A stretch of 50,502 bases of DNA, taken from NCBI RefSeq assembly GCF_900112815.1, contig NZ_FOND01000024.1, positions 1-50,502 of the forward strand. Direction: 5' to 3'. This document shows positions 15,171 through 26,131 of this stretch, piece by piece; the first letter of the stretch is position 1, and the number at the start of each line of letters is the position of its first letter. Made by a program: the position numbers and the translations under genes. Source of the stretch: Blastococcus tunisiensis (GTDB lineage Bacteria > Actinomycetota > Actinomycetes > Mycobacteriales > Geodermatophilaceae). The notes under the pieces are model-generated. The model was given only the letters and a program-made list of their open reading frames with translations. It ran no database searches and was not told the origin of the DNA.

Positions 15171-16329
15171 TCCCGATACCGAGCTCCCGCCGACCGCCGC
15201 CCTCGTCGTCCCCGGGCTGGCCGTCATCGCGGTCACCTACGGCCTGGCCCGCTACGGCTACGGCCTCTACCTGCCCCAGTTCCGGACGGCGTTCGGGCTC
15301 TCGGCGGGCACGGCCGGCGCGGTCGCCGCGGGCAGCTACCTCGGCTACTGCGCCGCCGCCGTCGTGGCGAGCGGGCTCGTCGGGACGGGGCGCGCCCGCC
15401 GGGCCCTGTGGGTGGCCGGTGGCAGCGCGGCGCTCGGCTCGCTGCTCGTGGCCGTCGCCTGGAACGGCTGGTCCCTCGCCGCCGGAGCACTGATCGCCGG
15501 GAGCGGCGCGGGCGCCGCCACCCCGGCGCTGGTCGCCGCCGTGGCGGGAACCGTCGTGCTCCCGGAGCAGGCGCGGGCTCAGGGACTGGTGAACAGCGGC
15601 ACCGGGGCCGGCGTGGTCGTCGGCGGCCTGCTGGTGCTGTCGATCCCCGAAGCCTGGCGCTGGTCGTGGGCCGGGTTCGCCGTCGTGGCGCTCCTGGCCA
15701 CCGCGTGGGCGGACCGCCGGACCCGGTGGGCTTCGGTGCCGGACGGTCCGGGCGGGAGCGGGCTGCTCGGCCCGGAGGGGCGCGCGCAGATCGGGCGGCT
15801 CGGCCGCCCGCTGGTCGCCGCCCTGCTCGCCGGCGCCGGCTGCGCCGGTGTCTGGACGTTCGCTCGGGACCTGCTCACCACCGACGGGGGCCTCTCCGCG
15901 GCGGTCACCGGCCTGCTGTGGTGCCTGCTCGGTGCCGCCGGACTGGTGGGTGGCCTCAGCGGGGTGCTGGTCCGGCGGGTCGGCCTGCGGGCCGCGTGGC
16001 GGGGCACCGTGGTGGCGGCCGCCGCCGGCACGGCGCTGCTGGGTGCACTGCCCGGGTCCGTCGTCCCCGCGGCGCTGGCCCTGGCCTGCTTCGGCAGTGC
16101 CTTCGTCGCCCTCAGCGGCGTGCTGATCGCCTGGGGTGCGCACCGGACGCCCGACGTCGCGGCCGCCGCGGCGGCCATCCTGTTCATCGGGCTCACCGTC
16201 GGTCAGGCCGTCGGGTCGGTCGCGCTCGGCCTGGCCACCGGGGCCGCCGGCGCGCCGGCGGCCTTCCTCGCCGCGGCCGCGCTCCTGGTGGTCTCCGCGG
16301 CCGCGGCCGAGCCCCGAGAGGGCCCCTGA
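15151..16329 (+). CDS. MFS transporter, YbfB/CynX-like
   Basis: A 392-residue integral membrane protein with about 12 hydrophobic segments. It starts with the TM1 motif VPGLAVIAVTYGLARYGYGL, typical of YbfB-like or CynX-like major facilitator proteins, and keeps the polar helices expected of a 12-TM carrier. The substrate is unknown; the linked TetR gene suggests inducible efflux. The ATG at 15151 has no ribosome site and lies within the operator palindrome, so translation may be leaderless; no later in-frame ATG or GTG precedes TM1. Confidence 0.85.
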   Translation: MPKRSLRPDTELPPTAALVVPGLAVIAVTYGLARYGYGLYLPQFRTAFGLSAGTAGAVAAGSYLGYCAAAVVASGLVGTGRARRALWVAGGSAALGSLLVAVAWNGWSLAAGALIAGSGAGAATPALVAAVAGTVVLPEQARAQGLVNSGTGAGVVVGGLLVLSIPEAWRWSWAGFAVVALLATAWADRRTRWASVPDGPGGSGLLGPEGRAQIGRLGRPLVAALLAGAGCAGVWTFARDLLTTDGGLSAAVTGLLWCLLGAAGLVGGLSGVLVRRVGLRAAWRGTVVAAAAGTALLGALPGSVVPAALALACFGSAFVALSGVLIAWGAHRTPDVAAAAAAILFIGLTVGQAVGSVALGLATGAAGAPAAFLAAAALLVVSAAAAEPREGP

Positions 16330-16417
16330 GCCGCCGCCCGGGGGCAGCGCGGCACACTGGCCGGGGCCGGCCGCCGGAGCCGGCCGGGGTTCGCGGACCG
16401 ACCGGACGCGACCGATC

Positions 16418-16424
16418 GAGGAGG
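16418..16424 (+). promoter_or_regulatory. Ribosome binding site deciding a non-standard start
   Basis: GAGGAGG is followed after 5 nt (CTCCC) by ATC, the first codon of a region with strongly coding base composition that runs into the DAHP synthase. It is one of the best Shine-Dalgarno matches in the window and supports initiation at ATC at 16430. Confidence 0.65.
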
Positions 16425-16429
16425 CTCCC

Positions 16430-17659
16430 ATCCCCACCGACCGGATCCTGGCGGACGCGACGCGGATCGCCGACCTCCTGATCGACGTCCAGACCCGGGT
16501 CAACACCCAGATCGACGCCACGCTGACCGACCTGCTCCCGGACGTCCGGCAGCGGCTGGGGCTCGGGCCGGCCGGCCCCGTCGACCTCGGGGGGCTGGTG
16601 AACACCCGCATCACCGGGCTCAGCGTCGTCGTCACGCCCGCCTCGGTGGCCACCGTCGTCCCGATCCCGGCGGCCTCGGCCGCGACGACGCGGGCCGGCC
16701 GCCGGGCGGCCACCGCCATCGTGACCGGTGCCGACGACCGGCTGGCCGTCATCGCCGGCCCCTGCTCCATCCACGACCCGGCCGCCGCGCTGGAGTACGC
16801 CGCCTTCCTCGCCCGCATGCGGGACCGGCACGGTGACCACCTCGAGATCCTCATGCGGACCTACACCGAGAAGCCGCGGACCGAGGTCGACTGGAAGGGG
16901 TTCGCCTACGACCCCTTCCTCGACGGTTCCAGCCGGATCAGCGTCGGGCTGGTCGCCACCCGCATGCTCATGTGCGCCATCGCCGAGCTGGGCGTCCCCG
17001 TGGCGGCCGAGCCGCTCAACGCGCTGACGCCGCAGTACGTCGACGGGCTGATCACCTACAACGGCGTCGGTGCGCGCAACGTCACCGACCAGACGGCCCG
17101 GGAACGGGTGTCCGGGTTCTCCTCGGTCGTCGGCTTCAAGAACTCCCCGGAGGGCAGCATCGACGCCGCGATCCAGGCGATCGTGGCCGCACGGGCACCG
17201 CACGAGTTCCTGGGTGTCGACCACCACGGCGTCAGCGCCCAGCTGTCCACGACGGGCAACGACACCGGCCACGTGATCCTGCGGGGTGACCGGTCCGGGC
17301 CGAACTACTCCGCCGAGCACGTCGCCGCGACGACGCGGAAGCTGGCCGCACGGGGCCTGCCGGAGGTCGTCGTGGTCGACGCCTCGCACGGCAACAGCCA
17401 GAAGGACCACCGGCGCCAGCTCGACGTGGTGCGTGACCTCGCCGGGCAGGTCGCGGACGGACAGCGGGCGATCCGCGGGGTGATGGTGGAGAGCAACCTC
17501 GTCGCAGGGCGGCAGGACCTCGACCAGAGCCACCCCGAGCGGCTGACCTACGGCTGCAGCGTCACCGATGCGTGCGTCGACCTCGACACCACCGAGGTGA
17601 TGTTCGCCGAGCTCGCGGCAGCCACCCGAGCCCGGCGCGAGGTCCTCGCGCGGGCCTGA
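16430..17659 (+). CDS. aroG: 3-deoxy-7-phosphoheptulonate synthase, class I (AroG type), probable ATC start
   Basis: This enzyme condenses phosphoenolpyruvate and erythrose-4-phosphate in the first shikimate step. The catalytic domain is clear: IAGPCSIHDP, EKPRT, FSSVVGFKNSPEGSIDAAIQ, DASHGNSQKDH and GVMVESNLVAGRQ. Starting at GTG 16598 would give 353 residues, the length of E. coli AroG. However, the 56 codons before it, from ATC 16430, have G or C at every third position, A/T-rich second positions, no stop, and a perfect ribosome site. There is no ATG, GTG or TTG in frame in between. The protein therefore probably has a 56-residue helical N-terminal extension (ILADATRIADLLIDVQTRV...). Confidence 0.85.
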   Translation: MPTDRILADATRIADLLIDVQTRVNTQIDATLTDLLPDVRQRLGLGPAGPVDLGGLVNTRITGLSVVVTPASVATVVPIPAASAATTRAGRRAATAIVTGADDRLAVIAGPCSIHDPAAALEYAAFLARMRDRHGDHLEILMRTYTEKPRTEVDWKGFAYDPFLDGSSRISVGLVATRMLMCAIAELGVPVAAEPLNALTPQYVDGLITYNGVGARNVTDQTARERVSGFSSVVGFKNSPEGSIDAAIQAIVAARAPHEFLGVDHHGVSAQLSTTGNDTGHVILRGDRSGPNYSAEHVAATTRKLAARGLPEVVVVDASHGNSQKDHRRQLDVVRDLAGQVADGQRAIRGVMVESNLVAGRQDLDQSHPERLTYGCSVTDACVDLDTTEVMFAELAAATRARREVLARA

Positions 17660-17860
17660 GCGGATCGACGTCGGGGCCGGGTCGCGGGGCGAGCCCGCCA
17701 CGGCCCCCGTCGGAGCGTGCCGGCGCCCGACTGGTCGGCTCGGCCGGTGAGCGAGGCCGACCGCCCCCTGGGAGGCGCGGCGAGCTGTGCGCCGCGCAGA
17801 CCGACGACGGCTGCCGTTCCCGCACGGTTCGGCAGGAATTCTCCGGCCGTCGGCAGAAAA

Positions 17861-17922
17861 GCGGAGACAGCGGCTCCGTTTGTGCTCTAGGTTCCTCCGT
17901 GAAGCGGAGAGCATGTCTCCGC
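17861..17922 (+). promoter_or_regulatory. Promoter/operator region of the MFS-tetR pair
   Basis: A perfect 7-bp inverted repeat GCGGAGA / TCTCCGC with a 5-bp spacer (17904-17922) lies about 18 bp before the transporter start. A looser copy of the same half-sites (CGGAG..CTCCG) is at 17862-17877. Between them is TAGGTT (17888-17893), a plausible -10, with GAGACA 18 bp upstream. The TetR protein encoded after the transporter is the likely ligand. Confidence 0.5.
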
Positions 17923-17939
17923 ATCGGATCGGAGGAATC

Positions 17940-19445
17940 ATGACCCAGACCCTGGCCGGACCGCCACCTCCACCGGAGGCCGCCGTCCGGGCGGTCCTGC
18001 CCGTCGTCCGCCATGACCGGAGGTGGTGGGCCCTCGTCGTGCTCGGGATCGCCCAGCTGATGGTCGTGCTGGACGCGACCGTGGTGACCATCGCGCTGCC
18101 CGCCGCCCAGGCCGACCTCGGCTTCCTCGACGCGGACCGCCAGTGGGTGGTGACCGCCTACGCACTGGCGTTCGGCAGCCTGCTGCTCATCGGCGGCCGG
18201 GTGGCCGACCTCTTCGGCCGCAAGCGGGTGTTCCTCGTCGGGCTGGCCGGCTTCGCCGTCGCCTCCGCCGCCGGGGGTGCGGCCGTCAGCTTCGAGATGC
18301 TGGTCGCGGCGCGCGCCGGGCAGGGCGTCTTCGGGGCGCTGCTCGCCCCGGCCGCGCTCTCCCTGCTGACGACGACGTTCACGGAGCCGCGGGAGCGCGC
18401 CCGGGCCTTCGGGATCTTCGGCGGGATCGCCGGTGCCGGCGCCTCGATCGGGCTGCTGCTCGGCGGCGTCCTCACCGAGTACGCGTCCTGGCGCTGGACC
18501 ATGTACGTGAACCTCTTCTTCGCGGCGGCGGCCATCGCGGGCGCGGCGGTCCTCATGGCGCACCGCCCCTCCGAGCACCGCCCGCGGCTCGACCTGCCCG
18601 GCACGGTGCTGGTCCCCGCCGGTCTGTTCGCCCTGGTCTTCGGCTTCTCCCGCGCGGAGAGCGACGGCTGGTCCGACGGCGGCACGGTGGCGCTGCTGGT
18701 CACCGCCGCGGTGCTGCTGGTGTCCTTCGTCGTCCTGGAGTCGCGGGTGGCCGCCCCGCTGCTGCCCCTGCGGGTCGTGCTGGACGGCAACCGGGGCGGT
18801 TCCTACCTGGCCATGCTGACTGCGTCGGCCGGCATGTTCGCCGTCTTCCTCTTCCTCACCTACTACCTGGTGACCGTCCTCGGCTACACCGCCGTCGGGG
18901 CGGGCGTGGCGTTCCTCCCGGTCACCGGCGCGCTGGTCCTCACCGCGGGCGCCTCGAGCGTGCTGCTGGTGCCGCGGGTGTCGCCCCGGCTGCTCGTGCC
19001 CGGCGGCATGCTGGTGTCGGCGCTCGGCATGGTGGTTCTCACCCGGATCGGCATCGAGTCGGCCTACACCTCGACGATCCTGCCCGGCATCCTGCTGATC
19101 GGCGTCGGCCTCGGGCTGGTCTTCGCCTCGGCGCTGAACCTGGGGACGGCCGGCGTCGACGAGCGCGACGCGGGTGTCGCCTCGGCGATGATCAACACGA
19201 CCCAGCAGGTGGGCGGCGCCATAGGTGCCGCGCTGCTCAACACGATCGCGGCGACCGCCGCCGCCGACTGGGTCGCCGGGCACGCCGCGGGCCCGACGCT
19301 GGTGGCCGAGGCGGCCGTGCACAGCTACGCCACGGCCTTCTGGTGGGCCGCGGCCATCTTCGCCACCGGGGCGGCGCTCTCCGGCCTGCTCATCCGGCCG
19401 GGTGTGCCGCAGGTCGAGGAGGGGGCCCCGGTCGTGGCACTCTGA
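17940..19445 (+). CDS. MFS drug-resistance transporter, DHA2 (EmrB/QacA) type
   Basis: A 501-residue membrane exporter with 14 predicted helices. The DHA2 motif LDATVVTIALPAAQADL is in TM1, QWVVTAYALAFGSLLLIGGRVADLFGRKRVF is motif A around residues 77-107, and the motif-C region IAGAGASIGLLLGG follows. Such proteins use the proton gradient to expel hydrophobic drugs or dyes. The ATG has GGAGGA 4 nt upstream. A TetR gene follows in the same direction after about 70 bp, and the promoter carries inverted repeats, so repression by that TetR is expected. Confidence 0.92.
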   Translation: MTQTLAGPPPPPEAAVRAVLPVVRHDRRWWALVVLGIAQLMVVLDATVVTIALPAAQADLGFLDADRQWVVTAYALAFGSLLLIGGRVADLFGRKRVFLVGLAGFAVASAAGGAAVSFEMLVAARAGQGVFGALLAPAALSLLTTTFTEPRERARAFGIFGGIAGAGASIGLLLGGVLTEYASWRWTMYVNLFFAAAAIAGAAVLMAHRPSEHRPRLDLPGTVLVPAGLFALVFGFSRAESDGWSDGGTVALLVTAAVLLVSFVVLESRVAAPLLPLRVVLDGNRGGSYLAMLTASAGMFAVFLFLTYYLVTVLGYTAVGAGVAFLPVTGALVLTAGASSVLLVPRVSPRLLVPGGMLVSALGMVVLTRIGIESAYTSTILPGILLIGVGLGLVFASALNLGTAGVDERDAGVASAMINTTQQVGGAIGAALLNTIAATAAADWVAGHAAGPTLVAEAAVHSYATAFWWAAAIFATGAALSGLLIRPGVPQVEEGAPVVAL

Positions 19446-19517
19446 ACGGCGACGACGCGAGGCCAGGGTGACATCCTGGGTACGAGCTGCACCGGCGCAG
19501 CGGACGGAGGACCCGGC

Positions 19518-21399
<1,882 letters not shown>

Positions 21400-21417
21400 G
21401 CCGGGCGGCCGGGCGCG

Positions 21418-22746
21418 TCAGGCCAGAACGGTGCCCGCCGGCATGCCGCCGCGGATGCCGCGGGCCAGCTCGTCGTCGCGGGGTGGCCCGGTCCACTCGA
21501 CCATGAGGAGCGACGCGTCGTCCGTGGTCCGGCCGCCGCGGCCACGCAGCAGCGACTGCGACAGCAACCGGACCGTCTCGGCGGGCGGCAGGCCGTGCAC
21601 CGCGTTGTCCTCGATGAACTCACGGAGCCGTTGCTCGCCGAACTGGGCACCGTCCGCCAGCCGTTCCTCCACCACGCCGTCGGTGAAGACGAGCACCCGG
21701 TCGCGCCGACGCAGGCGGGTCGTGTGGACGTGCGGCGTGCCGTCGCCCAGGCCGACGGGGCGGCTGACCGGCCCGGTCAGCTCCTCGACGACGCGGCCGT
21801 CGCGGATGAGCAGGCCCGCGGGGTGCCCGGCGTTGATCCAGGTGAGCACGCCGGAAGTGGTGTCGAGGCGTCCGATCAGGGCCGTCGCGAAGCGGCCCGG
21901 GAAGGACGTGGCCATCACCGAGTCCATCTCGGCGTACATGTCGGGCAGGTCGTTGCCGTTCACCCGGCCGTGCCGGTAGGCGGCGATGAGCAGGGTCGCC
22001 ATCGTCGCCGCCTCCACCCCGTGGCCCATCGCATCGAAGACCGCCAGGTGCAGCGTGTTCTCGTCGAGGGAGTAGTCGAAGCTGTCGCCGCCGACGTCGT
22101 AGGCCGGTTCCAGCGCCCCTGCGAGCGCGAGGTCGGGGGTGGTCATGACCAGCGGCGGCAGCATCTGCCACTGCAGGTGGGCCGACAGGCTCATGGGGGA
22201 GGTCATCCGCGTCCGGGCGAAGGTGTCGGTGTAGCCGGACTTGGTGACGACGAGGTCGGCGGTGAGGCCGGCGATCCGCTGGGCGAGGCGCCGGTCGTTG
22301 TCGTCGGCACGGGGCAGGGTCAGTCCCAGGACCCCGACCCGGTCGGACCCGTCGAGCATGGGCACGAACATCCGGACGGCGCCGTCGGGCTGGGGGACCT
22401 CGCACGGGCTGTCGGTCCGGAACGCGTTCCCCGCGGGACTGGAGTCGATCGGCTCCGGGGATCCGACCAGCCCCTCGCCCTGCAGCGGCCGGAGGACGGC
22501 GTGCTCGAAGTCCTGGAGGTAGATCGCGACGTCGCGGCCACCCATGGCCGCGATCTCCTGGGAGACCAGCGGACCGACGAGCCGGGGCGGCATCAGGTGG
22601 GCCCGGTCGAGAAGTGAGCCGAGGAGGCGCTCGCCGAGGCTCTCCTCGCGCTTCCGGCCGTCGGGGTCGGCGAAGCCCAGCCCGGTGAGGGAACCGGTGG
22701 CCGAGCCCGGTGCATACGTCGTCGACCCTGCGTCGTCCTGCGTCAT
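21418..22746 (-). CDS. GAF/PP2C-type serine phosphatase (SpoIIE/RsbU family)
   Basis: The 442-residue product has a GAF-like sensor region (about residues 70-200) and a C-terminal SpoIIE-type PP2C domain (about 210-430). The metal-binding aspartates are all present: VGGDSFDY, FDAMGHG, VFTDGVVEE and TTDDASLLMV. Proteins of this type dephosphorylate STAS anti-anti-sigma factors, so this one may feed the SigF module at 29-34 kb. The ATG at 22746 is chosen because the preceding Arg-rich codons look non-coding, although GAGGG abuts the ATG without spacing; an ATG at 22812 is possible. It is convergent with the Rpf-like gene and divergent from fabG. Confidence 0.85.
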   Translation of the reverse strand: MTQDDAGSTTYAPGSATGSLTGLGFADPDGRKREESLGERLLGSLLDRAHLMPPRLVGPLVSQEIAAMGGRDVAIYLQDFEHAVLRPLQGEGLVGSPEPIDSSPAGNAFRTDSPCEVPQPDGAVRMFVPMLDGSDRVGVLGLTLPRADDNDRRLAQRIAGLTADLVVTKSGYTDTFARTRMTSPMSLSAHLQWQMLPPLVMTTPDLALAGALEPAYDVGGDSFDYSLDENTLHLAVFDAMGHGVEAATMATLLIAAYRHGRVNGNDLPDMYAEMDSVMATSFPGRFATALIGRLDTTSGVLTWINAGHPAGLLIRDGRVVEELTGPVSRPVGLGDGTPHVHTTRLRRRDRVLVFTDGVVEERLADGAQFGEQRLREFIEDNAVHGLPPAETVRLLSQSLLRGRGGRTTDDASLLMVEWTGPPRDDELARGIRGGMPAGTVLA

Positions 22747-22874
22747 CCCTCGCCCACGGCTCGCGGCCGCGACACCGCGACCCGGGTGACTCTTCCGGGG
22801 CCGAGCGCGCATTGCAAGGTCCGGTGACGGCCGGCACGGCGAACGCGTCGGACGCGGCGGCGGGGGCCACGCGT

Positions 22875-23620
<746 letters not shown>

Positions 23621-23621
<1 letters not shown>

Positions 23622-24406
23622 TGGGGATGGCCGAAACCGGGATCCTGGCCGGCAAGAGCGTGTTGGTGACCGGCGTGCTGACGGAGGCGTCGATCGCCTA
23701 CGCGACCGCCCGGATCGCCCAGGAGCAGGGCGCGACCGTCGTGCTCTCCAACTTCGGCCGGGCCCTGTCGCTGTGCCAGCGGATCGCCAAGCGGCTGCCG
23801 CAGGAGGCGGGCGTCGTCGAGCTCGACGTCACCGACCCGGAGCACCTCGCGACGCTGGCCGACCGGCTCCGCGAGCAGGGCGTCGACGCCCTCGACGGCG
23901 TCGTGCACTCGATCGGCTTCGCGCCGCAGGAGGCGATGGGCGAGGGCTTCCCCGAGGTCGCCTGGGAGCACGCCGCGACGGCGTTCCAGGTGTCGGCGTG
24001 GTCCTACGCCTCGCTCACCCAGGCCTGCCGGCCGCTGCTGGCCAACCCCTCCTCGGTCGTGGGCCTCACCTTCGACGCGTCCGTCGCCTGGCCCGTCTAC
24101 GGCTGGATGGGGGCGGCCAAGGCGGCGCTGGAGTCCACCTCCCGCTACGTGGCCCGCGAGCTCGGCCCCGAGGGCGTGCGGAGCAACATCGTCGCCGCCG
24201 GCCCGTTGCGCAGCATGGCGATGAAGTCCATCCCGGGCAGCGCGCAGTTCGAGGAGGCCTGGGAGGGGCGCGCCCCGCTCGGTTGGTCGGTCACCGACAC
24301 CGAGCCCGCCGGGAAGGCCGTCGTCGCCCTGCTGTCGGACTGGTTCCCCGCCACCACCGGCGAGATCGTGCACGTCGACGGAGGGTTCCACGCCGTCGGC
24401 GTGTGA
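23621..24406 (+). CDS. fabI: Enoyl-ACP reductase FabI (InhA-type)
   Basis: This enzyme performs the NADH-dependent last step of each fatty-acid elongation cycle. The 261-residue sequence has the FabI nucleotide motif VTGVLTEASIAYATA, VVHSIGFAPQEAMGE, the active-site Tyr/Lys region WPVYGWMGAAKAALESTSRYVA (Tyr and Lys separated by six residues, as in FabI/InhA), and NIVAAGPLRSMAMKSI. It is related to the isoniazid target InhA. It overlaps fabG by one base and is followed by the ferrochelatase gene. The last five codons plus stop recur as an imperfect copy just downstream. Confidence 0.93.
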
Positions 24407-24437
24407 ACGGTCATGGAGCCACGCCGTGGGCGTGTGA
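24388..24437 (+). repeat. Duplicated 19-bp fabI end with stop codon
   Basis: CCACGCCGTCGGCGTGTGA (24388-24406, the end of fabI) recurs with one mismatch at 24419-24437. Each copy holds a small palindrome (CACGCCG/CGGCGTG in the first) followed by TGA. The second copy lies in the gap before hemH. Confidence 0.75.
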
Positions 24438-24474
24438 GCGCATCCGTCCGACCACCTCAGGAAGAAGAAGCACC

Positions 24475-25605
24475 GTGCCCCGCGCAACCGTCGACATCAC
24501 GCCCGCAGGTCAGCGACCGGACGAGGATCCCTCGCTCGCCGTCCGCAACAACGGCGGTGCCGAACCCTCCACCGAGCCGGCCCCCGCCGGGCGCCGCGAG
24601 GCGCTGCTCGTCCTCTCCTTCGGCGGGCCCGAGGGGCACGACGACGTGATGCCGTTCCTCGAGAACGTCACCCGCGGTCGCGGCATCCCGCGGGAGCGGC
24701 TGGAGGAGGTGGCCGAGCACTACCACCACTTCGGCGGCGTGAGCCCGATCAACGACCAGAACAAGGCGCTGATCGCGGCGGTCGAGAAGGAGCTGGCGGC
24801 CGCCGGGATCGACCTGCCGGTCTACTGGGGCAACCGCAACTGGGCGCCCTACGTCGAGGACACCTGGGCGCAGCTGGCGGAGGACGGCATCGAGCACGTC
24901 TACGTCTTCGCGACCTCGGCCTACGCCTCCTTCTCCGGGTGCCGGCAGTACCACGAGGACATCGCCCGGGCGCGGGTGTCCTACGGCGGGGGCCCGACGG
25001 CGGAGAAGCTGCCGCACTACTTCGACACCCCCGGCTTCGTGCAGGCCAACGCCGACGCGCTGGCGGCGGCCCTCGCCTCGCTGCCGGAGGACGTGCGGAG
25101 CACCGCCCGGCTCGTCGCAACGGCGCACAGCATCCCGGACAGCATGGCCGCCGTCGCCGGGCCGGACGGCCACGCCTACGAGGCGGAGCTGCTGGCCGCC
25201 GCCGAGCGGGTGGTCGCCGAGGCGGCGCCGGGCCGGCCGTTCGACCTCGTCTGGCAGAGCCGCAGCGGCCCCCCGTCGGTGCCCTGGCTGGAGCCGGACG
25301 TCAACGACCACCTGCGCGCGCTGGCGGCCGCCGGCGAGCACGCCGTCGTCCTCTTCCCGGTCGGCTTCATCAGCGACCACCTCGAGGTCATCTGGGACCT
25401 GGACAACGAGGCCAGGGAGACCGCAGAGGAGGTCGGGCTGGCCTTCGCCCGCGCCGCGACGGCCGGGACCCACCCGGCCTTCGTGGAGTCGGTCCGGATG
25501 CTGCTGCAGGAGCGGCGCGCCGGGGGCCTGCCGCGGCTGGGCACCAACTGCCCGGCGTCCTGCTGCTTCGTGCCACCGCGACCGGCCCGTCCCGCATCGA
25601 GCTGA
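24475..25605 (+). CDS. hemH: Coproporphyrin/protoporphyrin ferrochelatase
   Basis: This enzyme inserts Fe2+ into the porphyrin; in actinobacteria the family acts on coproporphyrin III (CpfC). The 376 residues include LLVLSFGGPEGHDDV, HFGGVSPINDQN, VYWGNRNWAPYVEDT, LVATAHSIPDSM with the catalytic His, WQSRSGPP, and FISDHLEVIWDLDNEA. Cysteines in FSGCRQY and in the tail CPASCC match the [2Fe-2S] ligands known from mycobacterial enzymes. The first ~40 residues are a low-complexity extension. The GTG at 24475 has AGGAAGAAG upstream. It follows fabI, as in related genomes. Confidence 0.9.
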   Translation: MPRATVDITPAGQRPDEDPSLAVRNNGGAEPSTEPAPAGRREALLVLSFGGPEGHDDVMPFLENVTRGRGIPRERLEEVAEHYHHFGGVSPINDQNKALIAAVEKELAAAGIDLPVYWGNRNWAPYVEDTWAQLAEDGIEHVYVFATSAYASFSGCRQYHEDIARARVSYGGGPTAEKLPHYFDTPGFVQANADALAAALASLPEDVRSTARLVATAHSIPDSMAAVAGPDGHAYEAELLAAAERVVAEAAPGRPFDLVWQSRSGPPSVPWLEPDVNDHLRALAAAGEHAVVLFPVGFISDHLEVIWDLDNEARETAEEVGLAFARAATAGTHPAFVESVRMLLQERRAGGLPRLGTNCPASCCFVPPRPARPASS

Positions 25606-25613
25606 TCATCGGC

Positions 25614-25642
25614 GGCTGACTCCGCGGCCCGCGGAGTCAGCC
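25614..25642 (+). terminator. Terminator after fabG-fabI-hemH
   Basis: A near-perfect 29-nt palindrome with 14-bp arms GGCTGACTCCGCGG / CCGCGGAGTCAGCC and a 1-nt centre lies 8 bp past hemH. It is also downstream of the convergent small gene ending at 25674, so it may serve both. Confidence 0.75.
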
Positions 25643-25673
25643 GGACGACGGCGATCATCGTGGGGGTGGGCGG

Positions 25674-25952
25674 TCAGGCGGTGGCGCTGAGTGCCGCACC
25701 CCAGTGGGTGTCGACGTCGAGCACGCTGGGCAGCCGGTGCAGGCGGGTCGCGAGCAGCGCGAGCCGCTCGGGGTCGGTGATCAGGTCTAGCCGGAGGGCC
25801 CAGCGGCCGGCGCCGGCCTCCTCGGCCTCGAAGCGGGTGAACGCGTGCCGGCGTCCGGCCAGCAGGGTCAGGACCCGTTGGACGCCGTCGACGTCGGTGA
25901 CGGTGATGTGCAGTCGTGCGGCGTTAGGGATGTGTCCGTGGCGGGGGAACAT
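25674..25952 (-). CDS. Small ACT-like domain protein
   Basis: The 92-residue product fits a single beta-alpha-beta ACT-like fold: a strand ARLHITVTDVDGVQRVLTLL with helix, a strand segment HAFTRFEAEEAG, a strand WALRLDLITDP, a helix ERLALLATRLHRLP, and a final strand SVLDVDTH. This is the pattern of the acetolactate synthase small-subunit ACT domain, but no catalytic partner is next to it. A role in amino-acid sensing is inference. The ATG has CGGAGGCACC upstream. It is convergent with hemH and shares its terminator. Confidence 0.65.
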   Translation of the reverse strand: MFPRHGHIPNAARLHITVTDVDGVQRVLTLLAGRRHAFTRFEAEEAGAGRWALRLDLITDPERLALLATRLHRLPSVLDVDTHWGAALSATA

Positions 25953-26131
25953 GGTGCCTCCGAGCCTGGGCAGGCTCTGGTCCGAGTCGGGGCGCCCTCG
26001 AGAGCGTTGCTCACGGACCCGCCGGCTCGAGAATCATCCGCCGACGAGCCCGCACCTAATCAGTCGCCCGGCCACGGCGACAGGCTAGGTCCGGAGCCGG
26101 CGATCGGCAAGCCCGGCGGCACGCAGGTGGG

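Noticed and set aside
25540-25619. Possible frameshift at the end of the ferrochelatase gene
   Set aside because: The annotated frame keeps the CPASCC cysteines expected of the family. The alternative frame loses them, so no frameshift is needed.
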